From positions 1 through 64,000 of the forward strand of contig CAKOTK010000004.1 of assembly GCA_934120135.1 (NCBI GenBank): a stretch of DNA of 64,000 nucleotides. Reading direction: 5' to 3'. Shown here piece after piece: positions 14,623 through 25,021 of this stretch (its first letter is position 1; each line of letters starts with the position of its first letter). A program made the translations under genes and the position numbers. Source of the DNA: an uncultured Clostridia bacterium. Lineage in GTDB: Bacteria; Bacillota; Clostridia; TANB77; CAG-508. Under the pieces are notes generated by a model, which saw only the letters and a list, made by a program, of their open reading frames with translations, did not search any database and was not told where the DNA came from.

Positions 14623-15441
14623 TTATGCAGACTTTAATTCAAGCCTTAATTTGTCGCTAATCATCGCTATAAATTCGCTGTTGGTTGGCTTTCCTTTGGC
14701 CGCTGATACTGTGTAGCCAAATATGTTTTCAACTGCACTTTGCTCTCCTCTTCCCCATGCTACTTCTATTGCATGGCGGATTGCTCTTTCAACTCTGCTT
14801 GGTGTAGTATGATATTTATCTGCAATTTCAGGATAAAGTTGTTTTGTAATTTGATTAATTACATCTGTATCTTTTATTACCATCATTATTGCTTCTCTTA
14901 AGTATTGGTATCCTTTTATGTGAGCTGGTACTCCAACTTCGTGAATGATATTTGTTACTAGTGCTTCTAAGTTTTCTTGGTTCTTCTTTTTATCTGGTGC
15001 AATATCTATGTATTGGGCCTTTATTTCTCTAGTAATAAATCCTCCCTTAAACTGAGTTGGTTGATAATTTTTCAACTCTTTCATTCTTTTTATTAAGACG
15101 TTTATATCAAAAGGTTTTACAATATAGTATTGAGCTCCCAAAGATATTGCTTTTTGTGTTATTTTATCTTGTCCTACAGCAGACAAAATAATTACTAATG
15201 GGCTTTTTTCTAAATTAGTTTCTCCTAATTTTTCTAGAACTCCAAGTCCATCCAAATGTGGCATAATTATATCTAATAATAAGATATCTGGTTTTAATTC
15301 TAGCGCCTTTTCATATGCTTCATTACCATCTTTCGCAATTCCAACAATTTGAATTTGCTCTTCCTTTTCTAAATAACTAGATAATGTCATAGTAAAGTCA
15401 CTATTATCATCTGCCACTAATACCGTAATTTTCTCATTCAC
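14623..15441 (-). CDS. spo0A: Sporulation master regulator Spo0A
   Basis: 272-aa response regulator. The receiver domain (about 5-125) has the acidic pair Asp11-Asp12 and phospho-acceptor Asp57 (LLLDIIMP). The C-terminal DNA-binding domain (about 155-270) carries [29 protein letters not shown] and [15 protein letters not shown]. It controls entry into sporulation. Monocistronic, with a TTGCAA-N17-TATAAT promoter and a terminator. Confidence 0.98.
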   Translation of the reverse strand: MNEKITVLVADDNSDFTMTLSSYLEKEEQIQIVGIAKDGNEAYEKALELKPDILLLDIIMPHLDGLGVLEKLGETNLEKSPLVIILSAVGQDKITQKAISLGAQYYIVKPFDINVLIKRMKELKNYQPTQFKGGFITREIKAQYIDIAPDKKKNQENLEALVTNIIHEVGVPAHIKGYQYLREAIMMVIKDTDVINQITKQLYPEIADKYHTTPSRVERAIRHAIEVAWGRGEQSAVENIFGYTVSAAKGKPTNSEFIAMISDKLRLELKSA

Positions 15442-15497
15442 AATTCTTTCCCCCTATTTTTAAATTTGTAAAATTTTTACATTTTTTTACTGTCCTA

Positions 15498-15526
15498 ATT
15501 ATAATATGAATCCAAAAATTTTGCAA
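15498..15526 (-). promoter_or_regulatory. spo0A promoter
   Basis: TTGCAA-N17-TATAAT on the minus strand, 57 bp before the start codon. Confidence 0.65.
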
Positions 15527-15579
15527 TAGGTTTTTGGAAGTTTTTTCCATTTATTTGTAAAACCCTTTATTTTTATGTA

Positions 15580-16197
15580 TTATTTTTTCATATAAACTTC
15601 TTTTGTGACTTCTATGTTTTGTATATTATACTGTTTTTTTACTGTTTCTTGCAATATTTTTTCTTTTTCTTCAGGTATTGCTTGTATTTTACAGACTATA
15701 TTTTCACCATATTCAAGGTCTATAACATTTATATTGTTTTTTTGACAATAATATTGAAACTCACTCAACTTATCATATGTTATAGTTACAAGCATTTCTT
15801 CTCCAACTTGTATTGTAACTAAATTTGCTTTTTCTATAGCTTGTTTTGCTGATTCTGTATACGCCCTTACCAGCCCTCCTGTGCCAAGTAAAATCCCTCC
15901 AAAATATCTTGTTACTATAACTAAGCAATTTGTTAAGTCTGATTTTGAAAGTAAATTTAGCATTGGAGCACCTGCTGTTCCACTTGGTTCGCCATCATCA
16001 CTTGCTCTTTCTACAATTGTGTTTTTTTCACAAACTCTATATGCAAAACAGTTATGCCTAGCATCATTGTATCTCTTTTTTATCTCTTTTAGCTTATTTT
16101 CAGCTTGTTCTACTGTTTCAACATAATACAAGTTACTTATGAACTTTGATCTTTTTTCAACAATTTCCGCTTCTGTGTTGCCTGTAATAGTTTTCAT
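15580..16197 (-). CDS. yigZ: YigZ/IMPACT family protein
   Basis: 205 aa. N-terminal UPF0029/Impact domain (about 1-110) with ARHNCFAYR, SDDGEPSGTAG and the TRYFGGILLGTGGL motif, then the DUF1949 ferredoxin-like C-terminal domain. Linked in bacteria and eukaryotes to translation or stress control, with no settled biochemical role. Last gene of the run that begins at 21782; 12 bp after the flavoprotein gene, with RBS GAAAGG. Confidence 0.93.
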   Translation of the reverse strand: MKTITGNTEAEIVEKRSKFISNLYYVETVEQAENKLKEIKKRYNDARHNCFAYRVCEKNTIVERASDDGEPSGTAGAPMLNLLSKSDLTNCLVIVTRYFGGILLGTGGLVRAYTESAKQAIEKANLVTIQVGEEMLVTITYDKLSEFQYYCQKNNINVIDLEYGENIVCKIQAIPEEKEKILQETVKKQYNIQNIEVTKEVYMKK

Positions 16198-16209
16198 AAA
16201 TTTCCTTTC

Positions 16210-17470
16210 TTACATTCCAGCTGTATATCCAGTAGACCACGCAATTTGCAAATTAAATCCACCTGTATATGCATCAACATCAATTATTTCTCCTGCAAAA
16301 TATAGTCCTTGCACTATTTTTGATTCCATTGTTTTTGGATTTATTTCTTTTGTAGATATTCCTCCAGATGTTACAATTGCTTCTTCTATTGGTCTAAATC
16401 CACTTATTTTTATTCTAAGGTCTTGAAGTAAGCTTACTAAATTTTTTCTTTCTTGTTTAGTTATTGAATTTACTTGTTTTTCTCTATCTATTCTTGATAA
16501 TCTAATTATTGGTTCTATTAGTTTTTTAGGTAATAAATCATTCAAGCTATTTTTAAATTCTTTGTTTTTTTGTGCTTCAAAGTCCCTTAATATACGGTTT
16601 TCAAGCTTTTCTGCTGTAAGTGCTGGTTTTAAATTTATGCTTAATTCTATTTGCCCTTTAGATAACAGCTCTTCTACGTTTTTGTATCTTAACAAATGAG
16701 CTGAGCCACTTAATATTATTGGACCTGAAACTCCCCAATGTGTAAATAGCATTTCTCCAAAGTCTTCATATATCACTTTATTTTTTGATGTGTCTATTAG
16801 CTTTATTGATACATTTATCAAACTTAGACCTTGTAGTTCTTTGCATAATTCTAAATCTTCTTTTTTGGCTGTTAATGGTATTAGTGATGGTTTTATTGTT
16901 GTTATAGTATGTCCTAATTGTTTAGCTAATTCATATCCATCACCTGTTGAACCAGTTACAGGGTAGCTTTTTCCTCCTGTTGCAAGAATAATTTTATCTG
17001 CATTTATTGTTTGTTTTTGACCATTTATATTTGCTTGTAACCCTGTCACTTTTCCATCTTGTACTAATATTTTTTCTACTTTTGCATTTGTTTTTATTTG
17101 TACATTTGCCCTTTTTAATAATTTTATTAGTGCACTTAAAACATCTTTTGCATTATCAGTAGTAGGGAAAACTCTGTGTCCTCTTTCTTCTTTTACATGT
17201 AATCCTTCTTTTTTTAATAGTTCTATTATGTCTTGATTTGTAAAATTATTAAAACTACTATACAAAAACATACCATTACCAGGTACGTTTTGTATAAATT
17301 CTTCAATTGGAAGTGAGCTTGTAATATTACATCTGCCTTTTCCTGTTATCAATAATTTTTTGCCTAATGACTCCATTTTTTCCAATAGTATAACATTGTC
17401 TCCGAATATTACTTGCTTTTATGGCTGACATCATTCCTGCTGGTCCACCACCTATTACAACTGTTTTCAT
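16210..17470 (-). CDS. HI0933-type NAD(P)/FAD-dependent oxidoreductase, frameshifted near its N-terminus
   Basis: Flavoprotein of the HI0933/YhiN (BaiN-like) family. The FAD-binding Rossmann start TVVIGGGPAGMMSA is encoded from the ATG at 17470, but in a different frame from the rest. Removing one base near 17411 joins it to DNVILLEKMESLGKKL and the family motif GKGRCNIT. The remaining 391 codons (16210-17385) include ATGGKSYPVTGSTGDGY and the terminal GGFNLQIAWSTGYTAG, which also contacts FAD. As it stands, the frame from 17385 (TTG) lacks the dinucleotide fold and should not be functional. Full length would be about 420 aa, normal for the family. Confidence 0.85.
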
Positions 17471-17478
17471 ATTTAATC

Positions 17479-18732
17479 TCATTCCTCTTTCAACATGTAA
17501 GCTACTGCTTTAAGCACTCCCAACTTACCATATTCATAAGTAAGTCCACCTTGCATAAATGCCATATATGGTTCTCTAATTGGTGCATCACATGATAATT
17601 CTATTGATGAACCTTGTGTAAATGCTCCTGCTGCCATAATTACTTGATCTGTATAGCCAGGCATATCCCATGGTTCCGGTATTGAATTGCTATCAACTGG
17701 TGAACCCATTTGTATTCCTTGGCAAAATTTTATAAGTTTTTGCTTATCTCCAAAAGTAATTGTTTGTACTATATCTGTTCTTCTTTGATCAAATTTTGGA
17801 TTTGCTATATAGCCTAAGTTTTCTAGTAATTTACTTGCAAATACTGCTGTTTTTAAACTACTTGCTACAACATGTGGTGCAAAGAATAGTCCTTGTAATA
17901 TTTGTTTGTTCATTCCTAAAGTTGGTCCAACTTCTTTTCCTAATCCTGGTGAAGTTAATCTTTCAGCAGCTAGTTCTACTAATTCTTTTTTACCTGCTAT
18001 ATATGCTCCATTTGGTGCAATTCCACCACCCAAGTTTTTTATTAGTGAACCTACTATGACATCTGCTCCCAAATCAGTTGGCTCTATTTTTTCTACTAAC
18101 TCTCCATAGCAGTTGTCTACCATTATTATAACTTTGTCATTTACCTCACGTATTGTTTCTATAACTTTTTGAATTTTATCTAATGTGATGCTCTCGCGTA
18201 GGCTATATCCTCTAGAACGCTGGATTTCAATTAGTTTTATATCATTTCTTGATACTCTATTTTTTATTTGCTCATAATTAAAATCATTTTCTATCATATC
18301 AATTTGCTCATATTTTACTCCATATGATTTTAATGAACTTGGATTATCTACTATTCCTATTACTTCATCTAAAGTGTCATATGGTTTTCCGCTTATACTT
18401 AAGAAAATGTCATTTGGTCTTAAAAACGCAAATAAAGCTACTGTTAATGCATGAGTTCCTGATATGAACTGTCCTCTTACTAAGCTATCCTCTGTATGTA
18501 ATATTTCTGCAAATATTTTTTCAATTGTATCCCTTCCCACATCTGAATATCCATATCCAGTTGTACTGTTAAAGTGCATTTCTGAAACATTATATTTTTG
18601 AAATGCCGATAGTACTTTTAAGCTATTATATTCGCATACTTCTTCTATTTTCTTAAATTGTTCTTGCACTTCTAATTCTACTTTTTTTGATAATTCTAAT
18701 AGTTCGTCACTTATTCCAAATTGTTTATACAT
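17479..18732 (-). CDS. Methionine gamma-lyase family / aluminium-resistance (YnbB-like) protein
   Basis: 417 aa from the ATG at 18732, placed 6 bp after AAGGAG; the 13-codon longer frame starts inside the upstream gene. Fold-type I PLP enzyme of the Met_gamma_lyase (PF06838) group, seen in FNSTTGYGYSDVGRD, SGTHALTVALF, MVDNCYGELVE and GSLIKNLGGGIAPNGAYIAG with the PLP lysine. True substrate unknown; the name aluminium resistance is historical. It overlaps its own upstream neighbour's stop with its RBS, so it is co-transcribed. Confidence 0.88.
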   Translation of the reverse strand: MYKQFGISDELLELSKKVELEVQEQFKKIEEVCEYNSLKVLSAFQKYNVSEMHFNSTTGYGYSDVGRDTIEKIFAEILHTEDSLVRGQFISGTHALTVALFAFLRPNDIFLSISGKPYDTLDEVIGIVDNPSSLKSYGVKYEQIDMIENDFNYEQIKNRVSRNDIKLIEIQRSRGYSLRESITLDKIQKVIETIREVNDKVIIMVDNCYGELVEKIEPTDLGADVIVGSLIKNLGGGIAPNGAYIAGKKELVELAAERLTSPGLGKEVGPTLGMNKQILQGLFFAPHVVASSLKTAVFASKLLENLGYIANPKFDQRRTDIVQTITFGDKQKLIKFCQGIQMGSPVDSNSIPEPWDMPGYTDQVIMAAGAFTQGSSIELSCDAPIREPYMAFMQGGLTYEYGKLGVLKAVAYMLKEE

Positions 18733-18742
18733 CATTTTCTCC

Positions 18743-20467
18743 TTATATTTCGTCACTAAATTTAGTTGCATTTACACGATAGTACTTGCCTACAAATTCT
18801 GGGATATTTCTTTTCAAGTCATAAGTAGGTTCTTGTACTACTTCTCCATTTTGATTTATTGATCCCCACTTGCCATCTTTTTTTATTCCTGCAAATCCGT
18901 ATTTATTGAAATCTGTTACCAATTCATAATCATTTTGTACTTTTAAATTTCCATCTTTATCAACAAATCCCCACTTACCATTTACGTTCTTAGCAAATAG
19001 AGTATTATTTTTAAAAAGATTTTGTGAAGTTAATATATTTCCCTCTTTATCTAAGTATTTAAAATCTGTATCAGAGTATAATAATATGTATGATTTTTCA
19101 TCCTTTACTTCTTTTACTATTGCATTATCCATACTTACTATTTCTTTCATATTTAGGTTATATAGAGCTATATTCTTGTCCTTTTCCATTTGTAATATGT
19201 CTGTTTCATTTATCCTAGAAATGCTATCATATTTTAATTCAACAACTGATTTACCATTAGAATCAATTATTCCACTTTTTGAGTCACGTTCTACAATAAA
19301 ATAGTCTCCAGGTAAATACTCGATATATGTGTAATCTTTGTCAATTATTATATTACCTTTTGAATCAACCACTTTATATTTATTGTTTTTATCAATTGTT
19401 ATATAATAATTTGCATTTTCTGTTTTAGTTTTACTAACTTCATCTGTCTCTATTTTATTTCCATTTAAGTCAAATATAAATATATCTTTATCCTTTAAGG
19501 CATTTAGGTACATTCCACCAGTATAAACATTATCATACTCAGGATATAAAATTGTAGTTCCTTCTTGATTTACAGCACCATATTTTCCATTTCTTTTTGT
19601 TACAAAAATACTTCCTAATACATTGTATTGTATATCTTCATATTCATAATTTAAAATTTCTTTGTTATTTTTTAGAAGTCCAGCTTGTCCATTTTTAAAT
19701 GCAATAAAATATACTCCCTTTTCATTTGCAATTTCTGTAACTCTTTCAAGTTGAGTGTAAATTGGTTTTAATATTATAGTTCCTCTATAATTTGCATATC
19801 CATATCTGTATCCATCTTCTGTCTTTTTGCTTACAATAAATCCTGCTTGTTTGTTATTGCTATTTTCACTATAGTAATTATCAGAGGTTACACTTTCATA
19901 TTCACATTTTATTATAACTTTACCTTTCATGTTTATTATGCCTTCTAGTTCATTTTGTTTTACTAAAAATGTTCCTTCTTTATAGTTAATACTAGAAATT
20001 TCGTCATAAACTGGTTTAGTTATTTGCTTTCCTTCTAAGTTTATCAATCCATACTTTCCATTTTCTTTATATGTTAATACACTTTTTTCATAAGGTGTTG
20101 AATTAACATTTGTATAAATTGAAATTGCTTGTACATTTTTATAGTTCGAAAGTAAAACTTCCTTTTTTTCATTGTATACTACTGTTTCATACTCTTTTGT
20201 ACTTTCATTATATTCTTTTACACAAACAAAAATAGCCTTAGATGGATTTGGAATCTGAACAGCCTCATATTCCGCTTCAATTACAATATTTCCATTTCTA
20301 TCAATTACACCATATTTTTGATTTTGTTCTAATGTGAAATAATTATATTCACTGATTTTCTCTACTTTATAATGTAATTGCACTTCATTTATAATTGCCA
20401 TAATACTAATTGCAATTATTATTACTGCTACTATTCCTATAATAATCCATCTAATTTTTTTGTTCAT
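18743..20467 (-). CDS. WG-repeat membrane-anchored protein
   Basis: 574 aa with an N-terminal membrane helix (about 5-27) and then about a dozen WG repeats of 25-45 residues, such as KYGVIDRNGNIV, KYGLINLEGKQI, KWGFVDKDGNLK and KWGSINQNGEVV. WG repeats form beta-propeller-like or solenoid scaffolds, probably outside the membrane. No enzymatic domain. Located between CNNM and the Met-gamma-lyase-like gene, apparently in one operon. Function unknown. Confidence 0.85.
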   Translation of the reverse strand: MNKKIRWIIIGIVAVIIIAISIMAIINEVQLHYKVEKISEYNYFTLEQNQKYGVIDRNGNIVIEAEYEAVQIPNPSKAIFVCVKEYNESTKEYETVVYNEKKEVLLSNYKNVQAISIYTNVNSTPYEKSVLTYKENGKYGLINLEGKQITKPVYDEISSINYKEGTFLVKQNELEGIINMKGKVIIKCEYESVTSDNYYSENSNNKQAGFIVSKKTEDGYRYGYANYRGTIILKPIYTQLERVTEIANEKGVYFIAFKNGQAGLLKNNKEILNYEYEDIQYNVLGSIFVTKRNGKYGAVNQEGTTILYPEYDNVYTGGMYLNALKDKDIFIFDLNGNKIETDEVSKTKTENANYYITIDKNNKYKVVDSKGNIIIDKDYTYIEYLPGDYFIVERDSKSGIIDSNGKSVVELKYDSISRINETDILQMEKDKNIALYNLNMKEIVSMDNAIVKEVKDEKSYILLYSDTDFKYLDKEGNILTSQNLFKNNTLFAKNVNGKWGFVDKDGNLKVQNDYELVTDFNKYGFAGIKKDGKWGSINQNGEVVQEPTYDLKRNIPEFVGKYYRVNATKFSDEI

Positions 20468-20486
20468 ATCTTACCACCACTTATCC

Positions 20487-21782
20487 TTATTTATTATTAT
20501 TTTTACATACTTTAACCCACTTTATCCTTCTGTCTTCATATTCTTCTATTTTGTATGTTAAATGTTCGTCTTCTATAACTGGGTGTTCATCTTCCTCTGG
20601 TAGCCTTCCCAATTTTTCAATTAAGTAACCTGATAAAGTTTCATAATCTCCTTCTGGAAGTTCTATATCAAAAATTTTCTTCATTTCATATAGGCTAACA
20701 CTTCCATCTATTAAATATGTGTTATCATCTAAACGTTTATACTCAACTTCTACATCGTCATATTCGTCAAATATATTACCTACTAATTCTTCTAAGATGT
20801 CTTCCATTGTAAGCAGACCTGCTGTACCTCCATACTCGTCGACTACAATAGCCATCTGCATTTTATTTGCTTGTAATTCCTCGAAAATTTCGTCAATTGG
20901 TTTTGATTCTGGTACAAAATATGCTTCTCTCATAATATCTGCAATTTTGAATTCTTTTCTTGTACTAACTAATTTTAATATATCCTTCAAAAATAGAATT
21001 CCTTTTATATCATCAATAGTTTCTTCATATACTGGTATTCTACTATATTTGTATTCATCAATTTCATCTAAAATCTCGTATACATCTTCATTTATTTCAA
21101 TTGCATATATGTCTGTTCTGTAAGTCATAATTTCAGAAGCTATTATGTCATTAAATTCAAAAACATTATTTATAAGCTCTTTTTCGTTTTCTTCAATTGA
21201 GCCTTTTTCTTCTCCTTGATTTACCATCATTTTTATTTCTTCTTCTGTAACAATTTCTTCCTCTTGTTCTCCTACTCCGAAGATTTTAGATACTAAATTG
21301 GTTGACCAAGTTAATAATTTAACAAATGGTGCTGTAACAACAGATATTCCTTTTATTACTCCAATTGTTGCAAATGATATTTTTTCATAATATTTCATTG
21401 CTAACCTTTTTGGAACAAGCTCTCCAAATACTAATGTAAAGAAAGATAAAATTATTGTTATAATAACAATAGATATGTTTTGCCATGTTGCTATACTTAT
21501 AAATGGCATCCATTCATTTAATACTGGGGCTAACATTCCTGCAAATGCATCTGAAGCAAACGCACTTGATAAGAATCCTGCTAATGTAATTCCTATTTGT
21601 ATTGTTGCTAGAAATTTACTTGGGTTTTTAAGCATTTTTTGAATTTGTTTTGCTTTTTTGTTACCATCTTTTGCTTGTTTTTCGATTTTTGCATCATTTA
21701 AAGATATGAAAGCGATTTCAGTTGCTGCAAAGTATGCGTTTAACAGAATTAAAATAAATAAAAAAATCAATTGTGAAATCAT
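20487..21782 (-). CDS. CNNM/HlyC-CorC family transporter
   Basis: 431-aa membrane protein. The N-terminal DUF21 transmembrane domain (about 1-175) has ATEIAFISLNDAKIEK and GELVPKRLA. Then come a paired CBS domain (about 200-335, EIMTYRTDIYAI and MAIVVDEYGGTAGLLTMED) and a C-terminal CorC_HlyC domain (about 350-425). Members export or sense Mg2+ and Co2+ in an ATP-regulated way. RBS AGAAGGG precedes the ATG; first gene of the run down to yigZ. Confidence 0.93.
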   Translation of the reverse strand: MISQLIFLFILILLNAYFAATEIAFISLNDAKIEKQAKDGNKKAKQIQKMLKNPSKFLATIQIGITLAGFLSSAFASDAFAGMLAPVLNEWMPFISIATWQNISIVIITIILSFFTLVFGELVPKRLAMKYYEKISFATIGVIKGISVVTAPFVKLLTWSTNLVSKIFGVGEQEEEIVTEEEIKMMVNQGEEKGSIEENEKELINNVFEFNDIIASEIMTYRTDIYAIEINEDVYEILDEIDEYKYSRIPVYEETIDDIKGILFLKDILKLVSTRKEFKIADIMREAYFVPESKPIDEIFEELQANKMQMAIVVDEYGGTAGLLTMEDILEELVGNIFDEYDDVEVEYKRLDDNTYLIDGSVSLYEMKKIFDIELPEGDYETLSGYLIEKLGRLPEEDEHPVIEDEHLTYKIEEYEDRRIKWVKVCKNNNK

Positions 21783-21911
21783 AAAATTTCCCTTCTAAAT
21801 TATTATCCTTTTTTTACTTAATAATTATATATTCTATCCACGTTTATGTCAATAAAATAGGTTATAATTTCCAATTGATTTTTCTACCATAATTCGCTAT
21901 TTTTCTACTTT

Positions 21912-23186
21912 TTAGAATCCTGTTTTTGGAAGTTTCTTTTCTCCTACTGATATTTCTGTTTCCTCTTGTGGATTTTCTGATGGCTTTTCTTCTTGTTCTT
22001 TATAGTTCTCTACCTTTACTACAGTTTTTTGATTTAACTTTACTTCTATTTGAATTAAGTCTTCATAACCATAATATCCATCTGGCGCTTTAACTTCTTC
22101 TAAATAATAAATTCCAGGCAATAGATGTTTTACTTCTATTATTCCATTATCATTTGTAGTTAGTTCTGAATAAAGTATTTGTTTATTTTCGTCTAGTAAA
22201 TTGAAAGTGCCATTTTTCAATGGTATTTTTGTATCACCATCTTGTTTTTGAATTTCAATTTGTGTTTTATTTTCTTGATAAGTTTGCTTTATTGAAGTAT
22301 CTGCCACTTCATATTCTCCCACTGTTACTGCATAATTTTGCCAGTCTGGATTAGGGCTTTCTCCATAAAAAATTGGCATTGTTTTTAAATCTGATTTAGC
22401 TGTTAATGTGAATTCTCCTGATTTTTCTAAATCTACAATAGGAATTAACACTTTAAATTTTTCAGTAGTATCAAATTCTGTTTTTTCTGTATTTTTAACA
22501 TCTGTAATCTTAAATCTGGCATCACTTGAGCTTGATAATGCAATTGTATATTTTTTGTTCACAGCTGAGGCTTGTACACTATATGTTTTACTTACATATT
22601 GTTTGTCTATTTTGTCAACTACCCAACTATTTTGTTCTGGTTTAATATTTAATGTTGCTGCAATTTTGGTTTCTGTTGATTTTCTAGCATTTGTGATTAT
22701 TTTTTTAATTGCTTGGACTGTCCTTTTATCTGTCTCTGGATGTTTATATGTATCAAATTTATTTAAATCATAATTATACATTGCATCATACACTGCCATT
22801 TTAGTTGCTGCATATGCTTCTTCCATAGTATTACAACCTAATTCTGCTGGTGTTTTAAATGGATACCCATTTATTATTGCTCTCCATATTTTTTGATTAC
22901 TTAACATTTGATTAACATCTACTGTATATTCAAATCCTACTTCCACTCCTCTTTTTCCTTTGTTTAGACAATATACTGGATATTCTATTCCATCCTTTTT
23001 GTATACTTGTATTTCTACTCCAATGCCTATTCCATCATAGCTAAATAAAACTACTTCTCCTTTTGAATATGGTTCTGCTTTATCCATTGGCGCAGTTACT
23101 GCTTTTACTTTATTGGTCCCAAATATTCCTATAAAATTACTTACACAAACTATTGATATCATTAATATTGAGATTATTTTTTTCAT
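21912..23186 (-). CDS. Cna_B/thioester-type surface protein ending at LPKTGF
   Basis: 424 aa. Signal peptide (about 1-28), an N-terminal thioester-like domain with YCLNKGKRG and ATKMAVYDAMY, an Ig-like middle and a C-terminal Cna_B/SpaA repeat (about 315-395, DGDTKIPLKNGTFNL and YYLEEVKAPDGYYGYE). It ends in ...KKLPKTGF and a stop. A sortase motif normally precedes a hydrophobic helix and a basic tail; both are missing here. In true thioester domains Cys bonds to Gln of TQxA, but Lys occupies that place. The sortase gene lies 15 bp upstream, so it is the likely partner despite the odd signal. Confidence 0.8.
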   Translation of the reverse strand: MKKIISILMISIVCVSNFIGIFGTNKVKAVTAPMDKAEPYSKGEVVLFSYDGIGIGVEIQVYKKDGIEYPVYCLNKGKRGVEVGFEYTVDVNQMLSNQKIWRAIINGYPFKTPAELGCNTMEEAYAATKMAVYDAMYNYDLNKFDTYKHPETDKRTVQAIKKIITNARKSTETKIAATLNIKPEQNSWVVDKIDKQYVSKTYSVQASAVNKKYTIALSSSSDARFKITDVKNTEKTEFDTTEKFKVLIPIVDLEKSGEFTLTAKSDLKTMPIFYGESPNPDWQNYAVTVGEYEVADTSIKQTYQENKTQIEIQKQDGDTKIPLKNGTFNLLDENKQILYSELTTNDNGIIEVKHLLPGIYYLEEVKAPDGYYGYEDLIQIEVKLNQKTVVKVENYKEQEEKPSENPQEETEISVGEKKLPKTGF

Positions 23187-23201
23187 ATCTAAAATTCCTT
23201 T

Positions 23202-23933
23202 CTATATTTTATAATTTGCAATTTCTATTGCTTGAACACATCTTCTGTAGTTTTCTCTATTTTCTTCACAAGTAATTAAAGTAATTCTGTTGTCATCAGT
23301 AGGTTCTAAATAGCTCCATTCAGTATCTTTTATAACTTTATTGGTTTGTATCTTATATATTTTCTTACCATTTGTAGTTGTATATATTATTTCATCACCT
23401 ATTTTTAAATTTTTAATTTTAGCAAAAAAGTTACATTGATATCCTCTATTATGAGCTGCCAGTCCCACATTGCCCTGCCATTTGCTTGTTTCTGTAAAAT
23501 GTCCTACTGCCTTTAACAATACAGTTGATGTGGTCCCCTCCATAATGTGAACATCTAAATCTATTTTTGGAATTTGAATTCTCCATTTAATATTTTTATT
23601 TTCTTTTATCACATCTCTTTGAGTTGCTTTGCTTAAATCTGTTGTTTTACTTTCTTCTTGTTTTTGCTCAGGCTGTTCATTTGTTACATCACTTACTTCC
23701 GTAAGACTTGCGTCTTTTTGAATTATAGATTTATATATTGTGGTATCTGGCATTTGATATGCCTTTTGAATAGGTATTGTTTTAGAATAAACATAATTTG
23801 AATAAATTTTATTTGTGTCTAAATTAAAAATAGAATTTATAAGTGGAAATAATACTAAATTATATATTAGCAATACGAATAAAGTTAAAGATAATGCTAA
23901 TAATCTTAACTCTCTTTTAGTGTATGTAAACAC
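23202..23933 (-). CDS. Sortase
   Basis: 243-aa transpeptidase with an N-terminal membrane anchor (about 12-35), a stalk, and the sortase barrel (about 115-240). The active-site triad is visible: His161 in LAAHNRG, Cys222 in TLITCEEN and Arg230. The TLxTC and HNRG motifs fit class D-like housekeeping sortases. Start GTG at 23933 with AGGTG 8 bp upstream. Forms a two-gene unit with the Cna_B protein. Confidence 0.9.
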   Translation of the reverse strand: MFTYTKRELRLLALSLTLFVLLIYNLVLFPLINSIFNLDTNKIYSNYVYSKTIPIQKAYQMPDTTIYKSIIQKDASLTEVSDVTNEQPEQKQEESKTTDLSKATQRDVIKENKNIKWRIQIPKIDLDVHIMEGTTSTVLLKAVGHFTETSKWQGNVGLAAHNRGYQCNFFAKIKNLKIGDEIIYTTTNGKKIYKIQTNKVIKDTEWSYLEPTDDNRITLITCEENRENYRRCVQAIEIANYKI

Positions 23934-24098
23934 ATATTATACACCTGCCTTTATTATGAAATTAATTTTTTTAGGATTCGTTCTAGAAATAAAATCCATT
24001 GAAATAAAATTGTTTTGAAAAATCATGATTTAAAACTAATTATATTTTACACTCATTTTTTTAATTTGTAAAGAAAAATCGTATGACAAAATTCGACA

Positions 24099-24968
24099 TC
24101 AGTCGCCTTTAAAGCCTTTTCCCCAAGTTTCTCTAGCATTACTTATTATTATAAATGCTTTTGGATCAATTTGTGTTGCAATTTGTTTCATTCTTGCAAC
24201 TTCATTTCTTGCACCAACACACATAAGCATCATTTTATCTGTATTTGTATACATTCCTTTTGCATATATTCCTGTGCTTCCCCTTTGTAATTGATTATCA
24301 ATTTCTTTTGAAATTTCCTCATATTTTTGTGAAATAATATACACCATTTTTGTAAAGTTAATTCCCTCAAAAACAATGTCTATCATTTTACCCATTAGAT
24401 ATATACTAATTGCTGAATATAACCCAATTTCAACCTTTTTAAAGAATATAACATTAAGCCCAATTATAATAACATCTACAACTACAATTATGCTACTAGT
24501 TTTTATATATGGTCTATATGCTCTTGCAATATATGTTATTAAGTCTGTACCACCTGTTGATGCATTTGCCTTTAATACTAAGGCTAGACCAAAGCCAATA
24601 AAAATTCCACCATAAATACAAGCTAAAAGTCTATCATTTGTAAGTGTTGGAATTTTTTCAAATAAATCTATAAAAAATGATAGCAAACTTGTACCTATAA
24701 TTGATTTAATTACTAATTTTTTGCCTATTTTAAAAAATGCTAATATAAAGAATGGTATGTTTAATGCCAATATTACTGTTCCCATTGGAAAATGAAATAA
24801 ATAATAAAATATTGTGGCAATACCAGTAAACCCTCCAGTAGAAAGTTGATTCGGCAACAAAAATACGGCTGTACCTATTGCCATTATTGCACAACCTAAA
24901 GTTAAATAAATCATATCTATTAAAAATTCTTTTACTTTTAAAAGCTTTTTTGTTTTTGTATAACTCAT
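24099..24968 (-). CDS. YitT family membrane protein
   Basis: 289 aa: about five membrane helices of the YitT_membrane (DUF161) domain with GTAVFLLPNQLSTGGFTG and NASTGGTDLI, followed by a cytoplasmic DUF2179 domain (about 205-285) ending FIIISNARETWGKGF. Uncharacterised transporter-like family, often several copies per Firmicutes genome. AGGTGA precedes the ATG. Confidence 0.9.
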   Translation of the reverse strand: MSYTKTKKLLKVKEFLIDMIYLTLGCAIMAIGTAVFLLPNQLSTGGFTGIATIFYYLFHFPMGTVILALNIPFFILAFFKIGKKLVIKSIIGTSLLSFFIDLFEKIPTLTNDRLLACIYGGIFIGFGLALVLKANASTGGTDLITYIARAYRPYIKTSSIIVVVDVIIIGLNVIFFKKVEIGLYSAISIYLMGKMIDIVFEGINFTKMVYIISQKYEEISKEIDNQLQRGSTGIYAKGMYTNTDKMMLMCVGARNEVARMKQIATQIDPKAFIIISNARETWGKGFKGD

Positions 24969-25021
24969 AAAAAATCACCTATTACTACTAATTATTAGCA
25001 ATAATGGGTGTTTTTATACTT

